A DNA stretch of 64,000 nt from Brumimicrobium sp040882265 (GTDB taxonomy: Bacteria; Bacteroidota; Bacteroidia; Flavobacteriales_D; Crocinitomicaceae): NCBI GenBank assembly GCA_040882265.1, contig JBBEBO010000141.1, positions 1 to 64,000 on the forward strand. The letters are read 5' to 3'. The position numbers and the translations under genes were made by a program. The notes beneath the pieces are model-generated. The model did no database searches, had not been told where the DNA came from, and saw only the letters and a program-made list of their open reading frames with translations. This document shows positions 43,090-53,072 of this stretch, piece after piece; the first letter of the stretch is position 1; every line of letters begins with the position of its first letter.

Positions 43090-43097
43090 TAACTTTG
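43090..43097 (+). promoter_or_regulatory. Promoter -7 box of the exporter operon
   Basis: TAACTTTG matches TAnnTTTG, 26 bases before the start at 43123. A TTTG at 43069-43072 is a possible -33 element (17-base spacing). Confidence 0.6.
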
Positions 43098-43122
43098 CTT
43101 CTTTAATTTTATTTAGAACTGA

Positions 43123-45993
43123 ATGTGGTTTAAGCTTTCACAAATCATTTTAAGGAATCGTGTGCTCATACTTTCTTTGATCACAGTGGTTACCGTGTTT
43201 TTTGGGTATTTTGCCTTTTCAAACTTAAAACTTGATAACAAGTATGGAAACATGCTTCCAAAAAAATCACCTGCTCAAGATGGGTACTTACATTTTAAGA
43301 GCATGTTTGGTGAAGACGGTGGAGCACTTGTACTTGCAGTTCAAAGTGATAATCTTTATACTGAAGAAAACTTTTTAAAATGGAAAGAACTTGGTGACTC
43401 AATATTAAAACTTGATGGAGTAAACTCTGTATTATCAGAAGCAGATTTGTTCACTTTAACAAACAACGTTGAAAAAGGGAAATTTGAGGCTGAGCCCGTT
43501 TTTATAGACGAAACATTTGAAGAAAAGTCAATAAAAGAAATCCGAAAAGAGATTAGAAAAATCCCTTTGTATAACGGGATTCTTTATAATGACACTACAA
43601 ATGTTTCTTTGATGTTGATTTCCATAGACGAATCATTCCTAAGTGATCAAAAGAAATCTGGAGTTGTCATTGATGCAGAAAATATAGCTTTGGCTTATGA
43701 GGAGGTTTTTGGTAAAATGCACTTTGCTGGATTGCCTCATATTAGAGTGGTTATTGGCAAGCGTGTAATCAATGAAATGTACATTTTTATTGGGCTAGCA
43801 ATTGCTGTGACCTCGCTTTTACTATATATCTTTTTCCGCTCACTAAGGGTTGTATTGTTTTGTAATCTAGTGGTATTTGTTGCGGTAATCTGGTCGCTGG
43901 GTAGTATTGGTTTGCTCGACTTCAAGCTTTCAATTATGATGGCGCTAATTCCGCCATTAATGATTGTAATTGGTATTCCCAATTGTATTTTCCTACTCAC
44001 AAAATTCCACCGAGAAGTCAGTGATCACGGGAATAAAATTAAGGGGCTTTCTCGAGTAATTCAAAAAGTTGGAAACGCTACCTTCCTAACAAATTTAACT
44101 ACAGCGCTAGGTTTTTCAACTTTTATTTTCACTAATTCAGAAAAATTAGCTGAATTTGGAGTAATTGCATCGATTAACATAATTATGGTTTTTATACTTT
44201 CTATTTGTATAATTCCAATTGTATTTTCAATAGCAAAACAACCTAAAAAGAGACATTTAAAGCACCTTGGTAAAAACTATACGCGTTTTGTAATTGATAA
44301 GCTGGTATATTTATCAACTTCAAAACGCAAGCTCATCTATTCAGTCACCGTAAGTGTTTTGATACTTTGTGGTATTGGTGTTTCCATGATCGAGGCTACT
44401 GGAAATTTAACAAGTGACCTGCCCGAGTCTGACCCAATTCTCAAAGACCTTGAGTTTATTCAAGACAATTTTGGAGGAGCTGTTCCTTTTGAAGTCTTAA
44501 TAGATTACAAAGAGGACGGTAGAAGACTTAACAATGAATTATTGCGAAAGGTTGAAAGTGTTCAAACTTATTTCCGTGAAGATTCCCTGTTTAGTAAGTC
44601 TATTTCTATAGTAAACTTCATGAAGTTGATCAACATGGCTTATTATGGGAACAATCCTGACATGTATTCTCTAATTAGCCGTAAAGATATGGGGCGTTTA
44701 GGAGGTTATGTTGAAGAATTTCAAAATGATATAGCGAGAACAAACCGTGTTTATAAATACCGCGACTCTATCTCAGCGGGAAATAGCAACTACTATGATT
44801 CAATACTATTTAATTTTCCTAAAGTAGCTCAATCACTTTGGGACAATAACAAAGCGGAAGATGTAAGTGACTCGATAAGAGAAGAACTTACAGCAAACGA
44901 ACTAAAAACGCTCTCTAATGAGGTTGGTGATAAAGAAATACTTGACGTTTCTGAGAAGTATTATCCCAAAGTTGCAATGGGTTTAACACTTAAAGAACTC
45001 GTTGACACATCGAATACTACTTTGCGAATTAGAATGCAGATTTTAGACATCGGCTCCTATGAAATTGCTGAGAAAATCGACAGTATTTCAAAAGATTTAG
45101 AAACCATATTAAACCCTGATAAAGAGAAAGTAGAATCCTTTTTCGTTGCTTACCAAAAAGGAAGAAAAAAATATATCGACTCAATATTTAGTGTATCTAG
45201 CGCATTTGAAAATAATTTAACTCAGCTGTATGCTGCAGGTAATGACTCTATACAATTTCAATTTGATTTAAACCCAGATTTAATAAAAGAGTATTACGAC
45301 AAACCAGGTTTTGAAGATTCATTACGTAAAGCAATCAATCATGAATATATAGACTTCTTAATCACTGGAACCTCTGTTGTTGCAGCTGAAGGAACTCAAT
45401 ACTTGATAAAAAACTTACTTACAAGTCTTGCGATTGCAGTATTAATTATTGCTTTTCTAATGGCCATATTATTTAGGTCTTGGAGAATGGTTTTGATTTC
45501 ATTGGTTCCCAACTTTATACCACTTTTAGTTACTGCGGGTATTATGGGCTTCTTTTCAATACCAATAAAACCATCTACGATTTTAGTGTTCAGTATTGCT
45601 TTTGGTATTTCTGTTGATGATACGATTCACTTCCTTGCAAAATACAGACAGGAATTAAAAGTGAGAAGTTGGGATATTAAAGGTTGCGTTTTAACAGCGC
45701 TCAGAGAAACAGGATTAAGTATGTTCTATACATCAATTGTTTTATTCTTTGGTTTCTCAATGTTTACACTTTCACAGTTCGGAGGAACTCAAGCACTTGG
45801 TTTACTTGTATCGTTGACGTTATTGGTTGCAATGTTAACCAACCTCACAGTTCTACCTTCGCTTTTATTGAGTTTGGAGAGAAGAATATCGACAAAATCA
45901 TATAAAGAGCCTTTAATTAATCTATATGACGATGAAATTGATTTAGATGAATTACAAGTTGACCCTAAAACAAAGAAGCAAACTGACGATTAA
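43123..45993 (+). CDS. MMPL-type RND exporter
   Basis: A 956-residue inner membrane transporter with 12 predicted helices in two halves: helix 1 (about 12-32) then a periplasmic loop and five helices (about 215-385), and helix 7 (about 405-425) then a long periplasmic loop (430-760) and five helices (about 765-925). The FGISVDDTIHF segment carries acidic residues that likely move protons. MMPL/HpnN-like members carry lipids or hydrophobic compounds across the envelope. The next gene follows 25 bases later, and the rmlA, polyprenyl synthase and RNase D genes then run on with gaps of 7-9 bases. Confidence 0.88.
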   Translation: MWFKLSQIILRNRVLILSLITVVTVFFGYFAFSNLKLDNKYGNMLPKKSPAQDGYLHFKSMFGEDGGALVLAVQSDNLYTEENFLKWKELGDSILKLDGVNSVLSEADLFTLTNNVEKGKFEAEPVFIDETFEEKSIKEIRKEIRKIPLYNGILYNDTTNVSLMLISIDESFLSDQKKSGVVIDAENIALAYEEVFGKMHFAGLPHIRVVIGKRVINEMYIFIGLAIAVTSLLLYIFFRSLRVVLFCNLVVFVAVIWSLGSIGLLDFKLSIMMALIPPLMIVIGIPNCIFLLTKFHREVSDHGNKIKGLSRVIQKVGNATFLTNLTTALGFSTFIFTNSEKLAEFGVIASINIIMVFILSICIIPIVFSIAKQPKKRHLKHLGKNYTRFVIDKLVYLSTSKRKLIYSVTVSVLILCGIGVSMIEATGNLTSDLPESDPILKDLEFIQDNFGGAVPFEVLIDYKEDGRRLNNELLRKVESVQTYFREDSLFSKSISIVNFMKLINMAYYGNNPDMYSLISRKDMGRLGGYVEEFQNDIARTNRVYKYRDSISAGNSNYYDSILFNFPKVAQSLWDNNKAEDVSDSIREELTANELKTLSNEVGDKEILDVSEKYYPKVAMGLTLKELVDTSNTTLRIRMQILDIGSYEIAEKIDSISKDLETILNPDKEKVESFFVAYQKGRKKYIDSIFSVSSAFENNLTQLYAAGNDSIQFQFDLNPDLIKEYYDKPGFEDSLRKAINHEYIDFLITGTSVVAAEGTQYLIKNLLTSLAIAVLIIAFLMAILFRSWRMVLISLVPNFIPLLVTAGIMGFFSIPIKPSTILVFSIAFGISVDDTIHFLAKYRQELKVRSWDIKGCVLTALRETGLSMFYTSIVLFFGFSMFTLSQFGGTQALGLLVSLTLLVAMLTNLTVLPSLLLSLERRISTKSYKEPLINLYDDEIDLDELQVDPKTKKQTDD

Positions 45994-46017
45994 ACATAGG
46001 ACTTAAAATCAAACACT

Positions 46018-46881
46018 ATGAAAGGTATTATTTTGGCAGGAGGTTCGGGAACAAGACTACACCCATTAACATTGGCGGTAAGCAAACAGCTTATGCCTGT
46101 TTACGATAAACCGATGATTTATTATCCTTTATCAATCTTGATGAGTGCTGGAATTCGTGAAATTTTAATCATTTCTACTCCCCATGATCTCCCCCAATTT
46201 GAGAAGCTTTTAGGTGATGGAACTCAGTTGGGGTGCGAGTTTAGTTATAAAATTCAAGAAGAACCCAATGGCTTAGCCCAAGCATTTGTGATTGGTGAAG
46301 AATTTATAGGTTCAGACAAAGTAGCACTCATACTGGGAGATAACATCTTTTACGGTGTTGGAATGGATGATTTACTTCAAGAAAATAATGACCCCGAAGG
46401 TGGAGTTGTATATGCATATCACGTTTCAGACCCAAGAAGGTATGGTGTAGTGGAATTTGATGATGCAATGAACGCAATTTCTATTGAAGAAAAACCACAA
46501 AACCCAAAGTCAAACTATGCCGTGCCAGGACTTTATTTTTATGATAATGATGTAATAAACATTGCAAAAAATTTAAAACCATCCGCTCGAGGGGAGTATG
46601 AAATTACAGACGTTAATGCTGAATATTTAAAACGCAAAAACCTTAAAGTTGCAGTTTTGGACAGAGGAACTGCATGGTTAGATACAGGCACTTTTCCTTC
46701 ACTCATGCAGGCGGGTCAGTTTGTTCAAGTAATAGAAGAAAGACAAGGGTTAAAGATTGGATGCATCGAAGAGATTGCATATAGAAAAGGTTATATCACG
46801 AGCAAACAACTAGAACAATTGGCGGAACCACTTGTTAAAAGCGGATATGGCAATTATTTACTTAACTTAATTAAAGACTAA
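46018..46881 (+). CDS. rmlA: Glucose-1-phosphate thymidylyltransferase
   Basis: A 287-residue enzyme that makes dTDP-glucose from dTTP and glucose-1-phosphate, the first step to dTDP-rhamnose. The nucleotide loop LAGGSGTRLHPLT (6-18), LGDNIFYG (catalytic Asp), VVEFD and EEKP, and the WLDTGT segment are all present. The other rml genes (B, C, D) are not in the window. It is placed in an operon with an RND exporter and a polyprenyl synthase, a setting compatible with envelope biosynthesis. Confidence 0.96.
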   Translation: MKGIILAGGSGTRLHPLTLAVSKQLMPVYDKPMIYYPLSILMSAGIREILIISTPHDLPQFEKLLGDGTQLGCEFSYKIQEEPNGLAQAFVIGEEFIGSDKVALILGDNIFYGVGMDDLLQENNDPEGGVVYAYHVSDPRRYGVVEFDDAMNAISIEEKPQNPKSNYAVPGLYFYDNDVINIAKNLKPSARGEYEITDVNAEYLKRKNLKVAVLDRGTAWLDTGTFPSLMQAGQFVQVIEERQGLKIGCIEEIAYRKGYITSKQLEQLAEPLVKSGYGNYLLNLIKD

Positions 46882-46889
46882 TTCATTTT

Positions 46890-47858
46890 ATGGATCATAC
46901 CGTTGAATATCAAGAATTTCTAGAGAAAAAGATAAATGAGTTAGATTTTCCAACAGCGCCGAAAAATCTTTATGATCCTTTACGTTATTTTCTTACGCTA
47001 GGTGGAAAGCGTACACGTCCAACACTTACGTTGCTGGGATGCAGTTTGTTTGGTGAACCAGGCATTAAAGCTGTAAATGCAGCAGTTGCCATTGAATTGT
47101 TCCACAACTTCACGTTGATTCATGATGACATAATGGATGATGCCCCACTTCGAAGAGGAAAGCCAACCGTCCATGAAAGATGGAGCAACAGTATTGGAAT
47201 TCTCTCTGGAGATGTTCTTTTTGTAGAAGCATACAAGCAGCTTGCAATGCATGAAACTGATGTCTTACCTGCACTCCTCAAAATATTCTCTCGCACTGCG
47301 AAAGAAGTCTGCGAAGGACAGCAAATGGATATGGATTTTGAAGAGCGCGATGATGTTAGTATTGATGAATACATAGAAATGATTCGCTTAAAAACATCTG
47401 TTTTACTAGGTGCTGCACTTGAAATGGGTGCGGTTATTGCAAAAGCTAATGACAATGATATTGCCAAAATTTATGAGTTTGGAATGAATGTAGGACTTGC
47501 ATTTCAACTGCAAGATGATGTCTTAGATTTATACGCTGACCCTGATAAATTTGGTAAACAAGTTGGAGGAGACATTCTTTCAAATAAAAAAACTTTTTTG
47601 CTTCTTAAAGCTTATGAAGTTGCTAATGAAACTCAAAAAAAAGAGTTGAATTTAATTTTGAAAGAAAAGACTGGAGAGGATAAAGTATCAAGTGCAAGAG
47701 AGCTATTTAATGAATTAGGTGTAAAAGAAGTTGCCCAGAAAAAAATGAATGCATATTATCAGTCAGCTCTGGAAAACATGGCAGAAATAAATGTTTCAGA
47801 CGAATGTAAAGAACCTCTACTTAGTTTAGCCGCTTATTTAATGAACAGAGAACATTAA
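46890..47858 (+). CDS. Polyprenyl synthetase (trans-isoprenyl diphosphate synthase)
   Basis: A 322-residue enzyme that extends allylic diphosphates with isopentenyl diphosphate. Both aspartate-rich motifs are present: DDIMD (79-83) and DDVLD (about 210-214), together with GGKRTRP (38-44). It may make farnesyl, geranylgeranyl or a longer diphosphate; the residues before DDIMD (HNFTLIH) do not settle chain length by eye. The gene is in an operon with rmlA upstream (8-base gap) and the RNase D gene downstream (6-base gap). Confidence 0.93.
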   Translation: MDHTVEYQEFLEKKINELDFPTAPKNLYDPLRYFLTLGGKRTRPTLTLLGCSLFGEPGIKAVNAAVAIELFHNFTLIHDDIMDDAPLRRGKPTVHERWSNSIGILSGDVLFVEAYKQLAMHETDVLPALLKIFSRTAKEVCEGQQMDMDFEERDDVSIDEYIEMIRLKTSVLLGAALEMGAVIAKANDNDIAKIYEFGMNVGLAFQLQDDVLDLYADPDKFGKQVGGDILSNKKTFLLLKAYEVANETQKKELNLILKEKTGEDKVSSARELFNELGVKEVAQKKMNAYYQSALENMAEINVSDECKEPLLSLAAYLMNREH

Positions 47859-47864
47859 ACTTTA

Positions 47865-49019
47865 ATGAATTTTTCAATAGCATATATAGATGATGAACAC
47901 GCATTTGATAGTGCAATTAACATATTGGGAAAGTGTGAAGCAATTTATATTGACCTAGAGTTTGATAAAAACCATTTTCGTTATGGGTTTAATTTATGTT
48001 TAATGCAAATCTTTGATGGTGAAACGTGTTTTCTTATCGATCCTTTAGGTAATATTTCAATAGAGAAAATTTTCCCTGTTTTAGAAAGCTCTGAAATTGA
48101 AAAAGTGTGTTTTGCTTTTGGTGAAGACATGCGTTTATTACACCACATAGGATGTTTCCCAAAAAATGTTTTGGACTTAGCAGTGGTCAGAAGTTTACTG
48201 GGCAAACCAACGCTTTCAATGAGTAATACTTTAGTAGAAGAACTAGGGCTTGAAGCACAAAAAAGTCAGCAAAAAAGCAATTGGTTTTCACGGCCTTTAA
48301 AAGCGGAGCAAATTCAATATGCAGCTGAAGACGTCGTTGATTTGCCCAAATTAAGAGAGGTTCTTATGACCGAGCTTTCGAAAATGAATCGGGAAGTATG
48401 GATACAACAAGAGATGACTCAGTTTGAAAAAGAAGACTGGTCAAAAGAAGGCGGTGCTGAAGCTGTTCCACTAAAAGATCGAAAATTATTAACCATGAGG
48501 CAGTGGATTCGATATTCATTGATTATGGAGTACCGCGATTATCTTTCAAGTAAATTGAACAGACCTAGTTACAAAGTAATTGAAAAATCAATTTTTTTAG
48601 ATTTAGCGAAATCACCTGAAAACATAGAGAAATGGACTGAAATGAAAAGGGTTCATCCTAAGATTCGCAATGAGAAAGTGAAGCAAAAACTAATTGAACT
48701 ACTCAAAGAAGCTGAAGAAATAATTAAAAGCGACAAGATTAAAGAAGACGAATCTTCAAGACTTAAAATTTCAAGAGAAGAAAAAATAATACACAGCCAA
48801 TTGAGAAAAAAAATTGATTATGAAAAGGATAATATTTTTCAACCAATAAAAGAGAAAATGAAAGAAGACTATGGAGAATCTTTCACAAATTTTCTATTAT
48901 CAAATAGAAGAATAGTGGGAATTGTCTCGGGAAATATAGAGCTTCTTCCCTATCAAAAAAAATTGCTTGAACACTATTCTAAAATGCTACAAGTTCCATT
49001 ATCTAATGGTTATACTTAA
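47865..49019 (+). CDS. rnd: Ribonuclease D
   Basis: A 384-residue 3'-5' exoribonuclease of the DEDD family. Asp30 and Glu32 (IDLEFD), the Asp in FGEDMRLL and the Tyr-Asp pair in YAAEDVVDLPKL provide the metal-binding set. The second half includes HRDC-like helices (about 210-290 and 300-380). It trims the 3' ends of tRNA precursors. It is the last gene of the operon that begins with the RND exporter. Confidence 0.92.
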   Translation: MNFSIAYIDDEHAFDSAINILGKCEAIYIDLEFDKNHFRYGFNLCLMQIFDGETCFLIDPLGNISIEKIFPVLESSEIEKVCFAFGEDMRLLHHIGCFPKNVLDLAVVRSLLGKPTLSMSNTLVEELGLEAQKSQQKSNWFSRPLKAEQIQYAAEDVVDLPKLREVLMTELSKMNREVWIQQEMTQFEKEDWSKEGGAEAVPLKDRKLLTMRQWIRYSLIMEYRDYLSSKLNRPSYKVIEKSIFLDLAKSPENIEKWTEMKRVHPKIRNEKVKQKLIELLKEAEEIIKSDKIKEDESSRLKISREEKIIHSQLRKKIDYEKDNIFQPIKEKMKEDYGESFTNFLLSNRRIVGIVSGNIELLPYQKKLLEHYSKMLQVPLSNGYT

Positions 49020-49109
49020 TTTTTTAGACAAAAAAGAATTATTATTTTCAAAAAAACACAACCTTTTGCTCAAAAATTACGTATATTAGCTACATAAACT
49101 GCATTAATT

Positions 49110-49730
49110 ATGAAGGTTTTTAAATATCTAACAATTTTATTAGGCTTTTCGGTCTTGTTTTCGTGCGTAGAACATGAAGTGATTCCACCACCAAAGCCAG
49201 AAGTAGAACTCAATAGTTCTTTTTCTGCACTTTTTCAAGGATCAGAGTATGAACTAATTCAAGACATTGACGGTTATTATTGTGAGCCAACTCAAGCAAA
49301 AGAGCTTTTGCCAACACCCCAGCCATCAACTGTAACATATTATTCTGCTATTAAATCCGATGCTGAAATGGATTATATCCAAATTGGACTTGGTCAATTA
49401 AGTTTTAATGCGGATGCAAGTATTGATCCTTCTTTAGAACAATTTACTGCATTTTTTAATTCAAACACAACGCCAGATTTTTCTTTAGATGCAGAAGAAG
49501 GTGTAGAAATCGTTTTCAGAGATGGATCAGGTAATGTTTGGAAAACAAGTGAAGATTCTACGGAGCCTCAAGAGTTTACTTTTACTTCTTTTAATCAAGA
49601 GTCCGATGAAAGTGGTGATTACATGAAGTTTGTAGCAAATTTTAGCGCTTCACTTTATGATGATATTGCTGATCCAGAAGATACAATTGTTCTTGAAAAT
49701 GCTGTTTTCGAAGGTCATTTTAAAAAATAA
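49110..49730 (+). CDS. Exported lipoprotein, unknown function
   Basis: A 206-residue protein with a lipoprotein signal ending in VLFSC (Cys at about 19). After a proline-rich stretch the mature part is acidic and rich in Thr, Ser and aromatic residues and looks beta-structured. No known family was recognised. It stands alone with no obvious partners. Confidence 0.7.
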   Translation: MKVFKYLTILLGFSVLFSCVEHEVIPPPKPEVELNSSFSALFQGSEYELIQDIDGYYCEPTQAKELLPTPQPSTVTYYSAIKSDAEMDYIQIGLGQLSFNADASIDPSLEQFTAFFNSNTTPDFSLDAEEGVEIVFRDGSGNVWKTSEDSTEPQEFTFTSFNQESDESGDYMKFVANFSASLYDDIADPEDTIVLENAVFEGHFKK

Positions 49731-49842
49731 ATGAGCCTTATATTGAATCAGTTACTAGAATGATATTTACTGATATGTGGTCATTTCCTGTGGATTTGAC
49801 CATTTTTTTTATATCTTTTGACCAAATTTGTTTGAAGAGGTT

Positions 49843-50550
49843 ATGGCTGAGACTTTGAAAATTGCAATCATTGGAGATTTTAACTTCACCTATAATTCGC
49901 ATCATGCGACAAACTTGGCGATTGAACACTCACGGAAACTCTTAGATATTGAAGTAAATTATTATTGGATTAGAATACACGAAGCAGCAAATTATAAAGA
50001 AAGCCAGTTTCAAAATTTTGACGGTATTTGGGTAGCCCCAGGACCTTATGAAAACATCTTTTTTTTAAGTGGCGTGATGGATGCAGTAATCACAACCTCT
50101 GTACCAATTTTTATCACAGGAGAAGGGTTTAAAACACTATTAGAAGTTTTGGTTAGAAAGTATAATTTAAACCCCAATCAAGAAAAATTGATTTCAGACA
50201 ACCTAGCACCAGAATCACAATTTGAAAAAATTGAAGTTAAACCTATTTCAGAAGAGTTGAAAAAACTATACAAAGATACGACCAGATTAGAGCTAGGTTC
50301 AGCCAGGTATTCTATTTATCCACAATTACTCAATTATTTAAAAAATGAACTTATCGATATTGAAGGGATAAATCAATTTGAAGAACCAGAAGTAATCAGC
50401 TTAAAAAGCCATCCATTTTGCGTTGCCAGTATGTCAGCTCCTCAGATATGCAGCACCCGCGAAATGCCACATCCACTCATCAGTTCTTTTGTAAACATGT
50501 CAATGCAATGGGCTAAACAAAACAAGAAAAACGGAAAAACGGGCTCCTAA
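49843..50550 (+). CDS. CTP synthase-like amidotransferase-fold protein lacking the catalytic Cys
   Basis: A 235-residue protein starting MAETLKIAIIGDF. An ATG-like TTG start at 49828 is possible, but 49843 is favoured. It follows the class I glutamine amidotransferase fold (FDGIWVAPGPYEN, PIFITGEGFKTLLE, HPFCVASMSAPQ), like the C-terminal half of CTP synthase. The nucleophile elbow that normally has a Cys between two glycines reads ITGEGFKT, so glutaminase activity is unlikely. It may bind a ligand or regulate another enzyme. It overlaps the convergent rnhA gene by 4 bases. Confidence 0.6.
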   Translation: MAETLKIAIIGDFNFTYNSHHATNLAIEHSRKLLDIEVNYYWIRIHEAANYKESQFQNFDGIWVAPGPYENIFFLSGVMDAVITTSVPIFITGEGFKTLLEVLVRKYNLNPNQEKLISDNLAPESQFEKIEVKPISEELKKLYKDTTRLELGSARYSIYPQLLNYLKNELIDIEGINQFEEPEVISLKSHPFCVASMSAPQICSTREMPHPLISSFVNMSMQWAKQNKKNGKTGS

Positions 50551-51020
50551 AAGAGTTCGTCTTTTTGGCTGATTTTTTCATAACCTTCATCCACTTTTAA
50601 AACCCCATGATCTGCAGCGTTTACTGCTAATTCATCACACCTTTCGTTTTCAAGATGACCAGCATGACCTTTCACCCAAACATAACGTGGCTTAAACTTG
50701 GCGTGTAATGGCAAATATCTTTGCCATAAATCTATGTTCTTCTTACCCTTAAAGCCCTTTTTTTGCCAGTTAAAAACCCAGCCTTTTTCAATTGCATCAA
50801 CTACATATTTCGAATCTGAGTAAATTGTTACTTGATGAGAAGTGGTTTTTAAAGCTTCTAAAGCTACAATGACAGCTAAAAGTTCCATTCTATTGTTTGT
50901 AGTAAGTCGATATCCTTGAGATAGTTCTTTTTCTTTTCCTTTGAACCTTAAAATTGTACCATAACCACCCGGGCCAGGGTTTCCTCGTGCTGCTCCATCT
51001 GTAAAAATAGATATACTCAT
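50547..51020 (-). CDS. rnhA: Ribonuclease HI
   Basis: A 157-residue enzyme that cleaves RNA in RNA-DNA hybrids. The catalytic acids are Asp8 in FTDGAARGNPGPGG, Glu46 in NNRMELLAV, Asp69 in YSDSKYV, and the Asp in ENERCDELA. It acts in the cytoplasm during replication and repair. It overlaps the convergent amidotransferase-like gene by 4 bases and is divergent from the TetR gene. Confidence 0.96.
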   Translation of the reverse strand: MSISIFTDGAARGNPGPGGYGTILRFKGKEKELSQGYRLTTNNRMELLAVIVALEALKTTSHQVTIYSDSKYVVDAIEKGWVFNWQKKGFKGKKNIDLWQRYLPLHAKFKPRYVWVKGHAGHLENERCDELAVNAADHGVLKVDEGYEKISQKDELF

Positions 51021-51105
51021 GTCTCAAAAATACACTTTTACAAGAAAAAAAAGAAACCGAAGAAACTTTTAACATAAAAATAGTTTCCAAAGTGTTTTTT
51101 ATTTA

Positions 51106-51113
51106 TAATTTTG
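51106..51113 (+). promoter_or_regulatory. Promoter -7 box of the efflux operon
   Basis: TAATTTTG matches TAnnTTTG and lies just 7 bases before the TetR ATG at 51121, so the message would be leaderless or almost so. Confidence 0.55.
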
Positions 51114-51120
51114 CACCACG

Positions 51121-51741
51121 ATGGAAGATAAACAATTAGAAATAATTAATAAATCAGCCCTGCTTTTTCTCAAAAACGGGATAAAATCAGTCACTATGGA
51201 TGACTTAGCGAAAGAGTTAGGTGTATCCAAAAAAACGATTTATAAATACTTTGATGACAAGAATGATTTAATAACTAAAATCGTTGAGATTAAAACAAGT
51301 TTAGATCGGCAAGCATGTAAGGAAGCAAGGAGTGACTCAGAAAATGCCATTGATGCACTTTTCAAAATCAGTGAGTTTGTTTCTGAAATGATGCAAAACG
51401 TTCACTCTTCAGTGTTTTTCGATTTACAAAAATATCACCGAGATGCCTGGGAGGTTATGGAAGAACACAAACGCAACTTTGTAAAATCACAAATTCAAGA
51501 AAATGTAGAGCGAGGACAAGATGAAGGATTATACATTCCATATTTAAATGCAGAAGTAATTGCCTCAATATATATTTCTACTATGGATGGATTGTTTGAT
51601 GGAGAGACTTTCGATCTTGATGCTTTTAGTTTTAAGAAAATTTTTGATGAAATCATACATTTCCAAATAAGAGGAATCGCTAATGATAAAGGCTTGACTT
51701 ACTTAAATAACAGAATAAAAAAACAAAAAGATAGAAAATGA
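51121..51741 (+). CDS. TetR/AcrR family repressor
   Basis: A 206-residue DNA-binding regulator. The N-terminal helix-turn-helix (about 15-55, SVTMDDLAKELGVSKKTIYKYFDDK) is followed by a helical ligand domain. It heads the TolC-MFP-RND operon, its stop overlapping the TolC start by 4 bases, so it probably represses this efflux system and responds to one of its substrates. The mRNA is probably leaderless. Confidence 0.93.
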   Translation: MEDKQLEIINKSALLFLKNGIKSVTMDDLAKELGVSKKTIYKYFDDKNDLITKIVEIKTSLDRQACKEARSDSENAIDALFKISEFVSEMMQNVHSSVFFDLQKYHRDAWEVMEEHKRNFVKSQIQENVERGQDEGLYIPYLNAEVIASIYISTMDGLFDGETFDLDAFSFKKIFDEIIHFQIRGIANDKGLTYLNNRIKKQKDRK

Positions 51742-53057
51742 ATAAATTAGTTGGACTTTTAGTTTTGAGTGCCTTAAGCTTTAGTGTTTCAGCACAAGAA
51801 TTTTCTCTTTTTGAAGCTCAAACACATGCACTTGAAAATGCTGAAGACATTAAGGTGTCGGAATTAGATTATGAATCGGCTGAAAAACAAGTAGTAGAAA
51901 CACGTTCAATAGGTCTTCCTCAGATTAATTCAGAGATGAGCTTTCAGAATTTTCTAAACATACCTGTCCAAGTTGTCGATGGTGAGTTTATTGGTCAACC
52001 TGGCACACTTGTGAGTTTTCGCGCTGGAACAGATTATAGTACAAGTGCTGGAGTGACGGTTAATCAACTGATTTTTGATGGCTCCTATATCGTAGGTCTG
52101 CAAGTTTCAAAGTTTTATAAAGAGTTTGTTTCAACAAATATTAAAAGATCCCAACAAGAGGTTTTATTTGATGTTACTCGCGCCTATGAAATGACGCTTA
52201 TTAGCAAAAGAAATAAGGAGTTTATAGACACGCTTGTCGAATTAACAGAAGATTTAAAAGATAAACAAACGCAATTGTTCGAAGTAGGTTTGATTCCTCA
52301 AGAAGAGATAGACCAAACTAATTACTCACTCTTGACGGCAAAAACAAATCAAACAGCTGCAAGGTTATCCTACCAAAATGCACAAACACTTTTAAAGATG
52401 ACTATGGCGTATCCAATTGACAGCGAAATAGAGCTGACGGATGACCTAGACAACTTACTAGAAGAGCAGTTAACTGATTTGTCTGGACAAATTGAGGATA
52501 ATTTAACCTTGGAGTTACTACAAAAACAAAAGGTACTTTCCGAATATGATTTAAAAAACATTAAAATGAAAAGTTTGCCTCGTTTATCAAGCTTTTTCAA
52601 TCATCAGTATAACGCATACAGAAATGACTTTACTTTCTTTGATTCTAATGAGGAATGGTTTGAACAAACTGCTTGGGGTTTAAATTTAACAATACCCATT
52701 TTTGCAAGTGGGGATAGATGGGCTAAAACTCAGAAAGCTAAAATTGCAGTTAAACAAGATGAATACGAAATTCAAAAATTAGAAAGGTCTCTACAAGCTC
52801 AAGAGGTTCAGCTGACAAATAATTTAACGAGCGCTAGACAGAACTTAGAGCTGCAAGGAGAAAACATCAAGTTGGCAAGAAAAATTTACGACAATTCACT
52901 TCTTAAGGCTGAAATAGGTAAAGAGAATAGTATACTCGTAACTCAAAAGTATAATCAGTTGATAAGCGCACAATCTCAATATGTAAATGCAATGATGGAC
53001 GTTTTTAATGCAAAACTTGAACTCGATCAACTATACAACAAAATCAATAGAAAATAA
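51738..53057 (+). CDS. TolC family outer membrane efflux protein
   Basis: A 439-residue exported protein with a signal peptide (1-19) and two repeated long-helix regions (for example the segment around 145-230 and that around 330-430) typical of OEP/TolC trimers. It forms the outer membrane channel of the tripartite pump encoded in this operon. It follows the repressor gene directly and precedes the adaptor gene by 15 bases. Confidence 0.93.
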   Translation: MNKLVGLLVLSALSFSVSAQEFSLFEAQTHALENAEDIKVSELDYESAEKQVVETRSIGLPQINSEMSFQNFLNIPVQVVDGEFIGQPGTLVSFRAGTDYSTSAGVTVNQLIFDGSYIVGLQVSKFYKEFVSTNIKRSQQEVLFDVTRAYEMTLISKRNKEFIDTLVELTEDLKDKQTQLFEVGLIPQEEIDQTNYSLLTAKTNQTAARLSYQNAQTLLKMTMAYPIDSEIELTDDLDNLLEEQLTDLSGQIEDNLTLELLQKQKVLSEYDLKNIKMKSLPRLSSFFNHQYNAYRNDFTFFDSNEEWFEQTAWGLNLTIPIFASGDRWAKTQKAKIAVKQDEYEIQKLERSLQAQEVQLTNNLTSARQNLELQGENIKLARKIYDNSLLKAEIGKENSILVTQKYNQLISAQSQYVNAMMDVFNAKLELDQLYNKINRK

Positions 53058-53072
53058 TATCATATTCAAACG

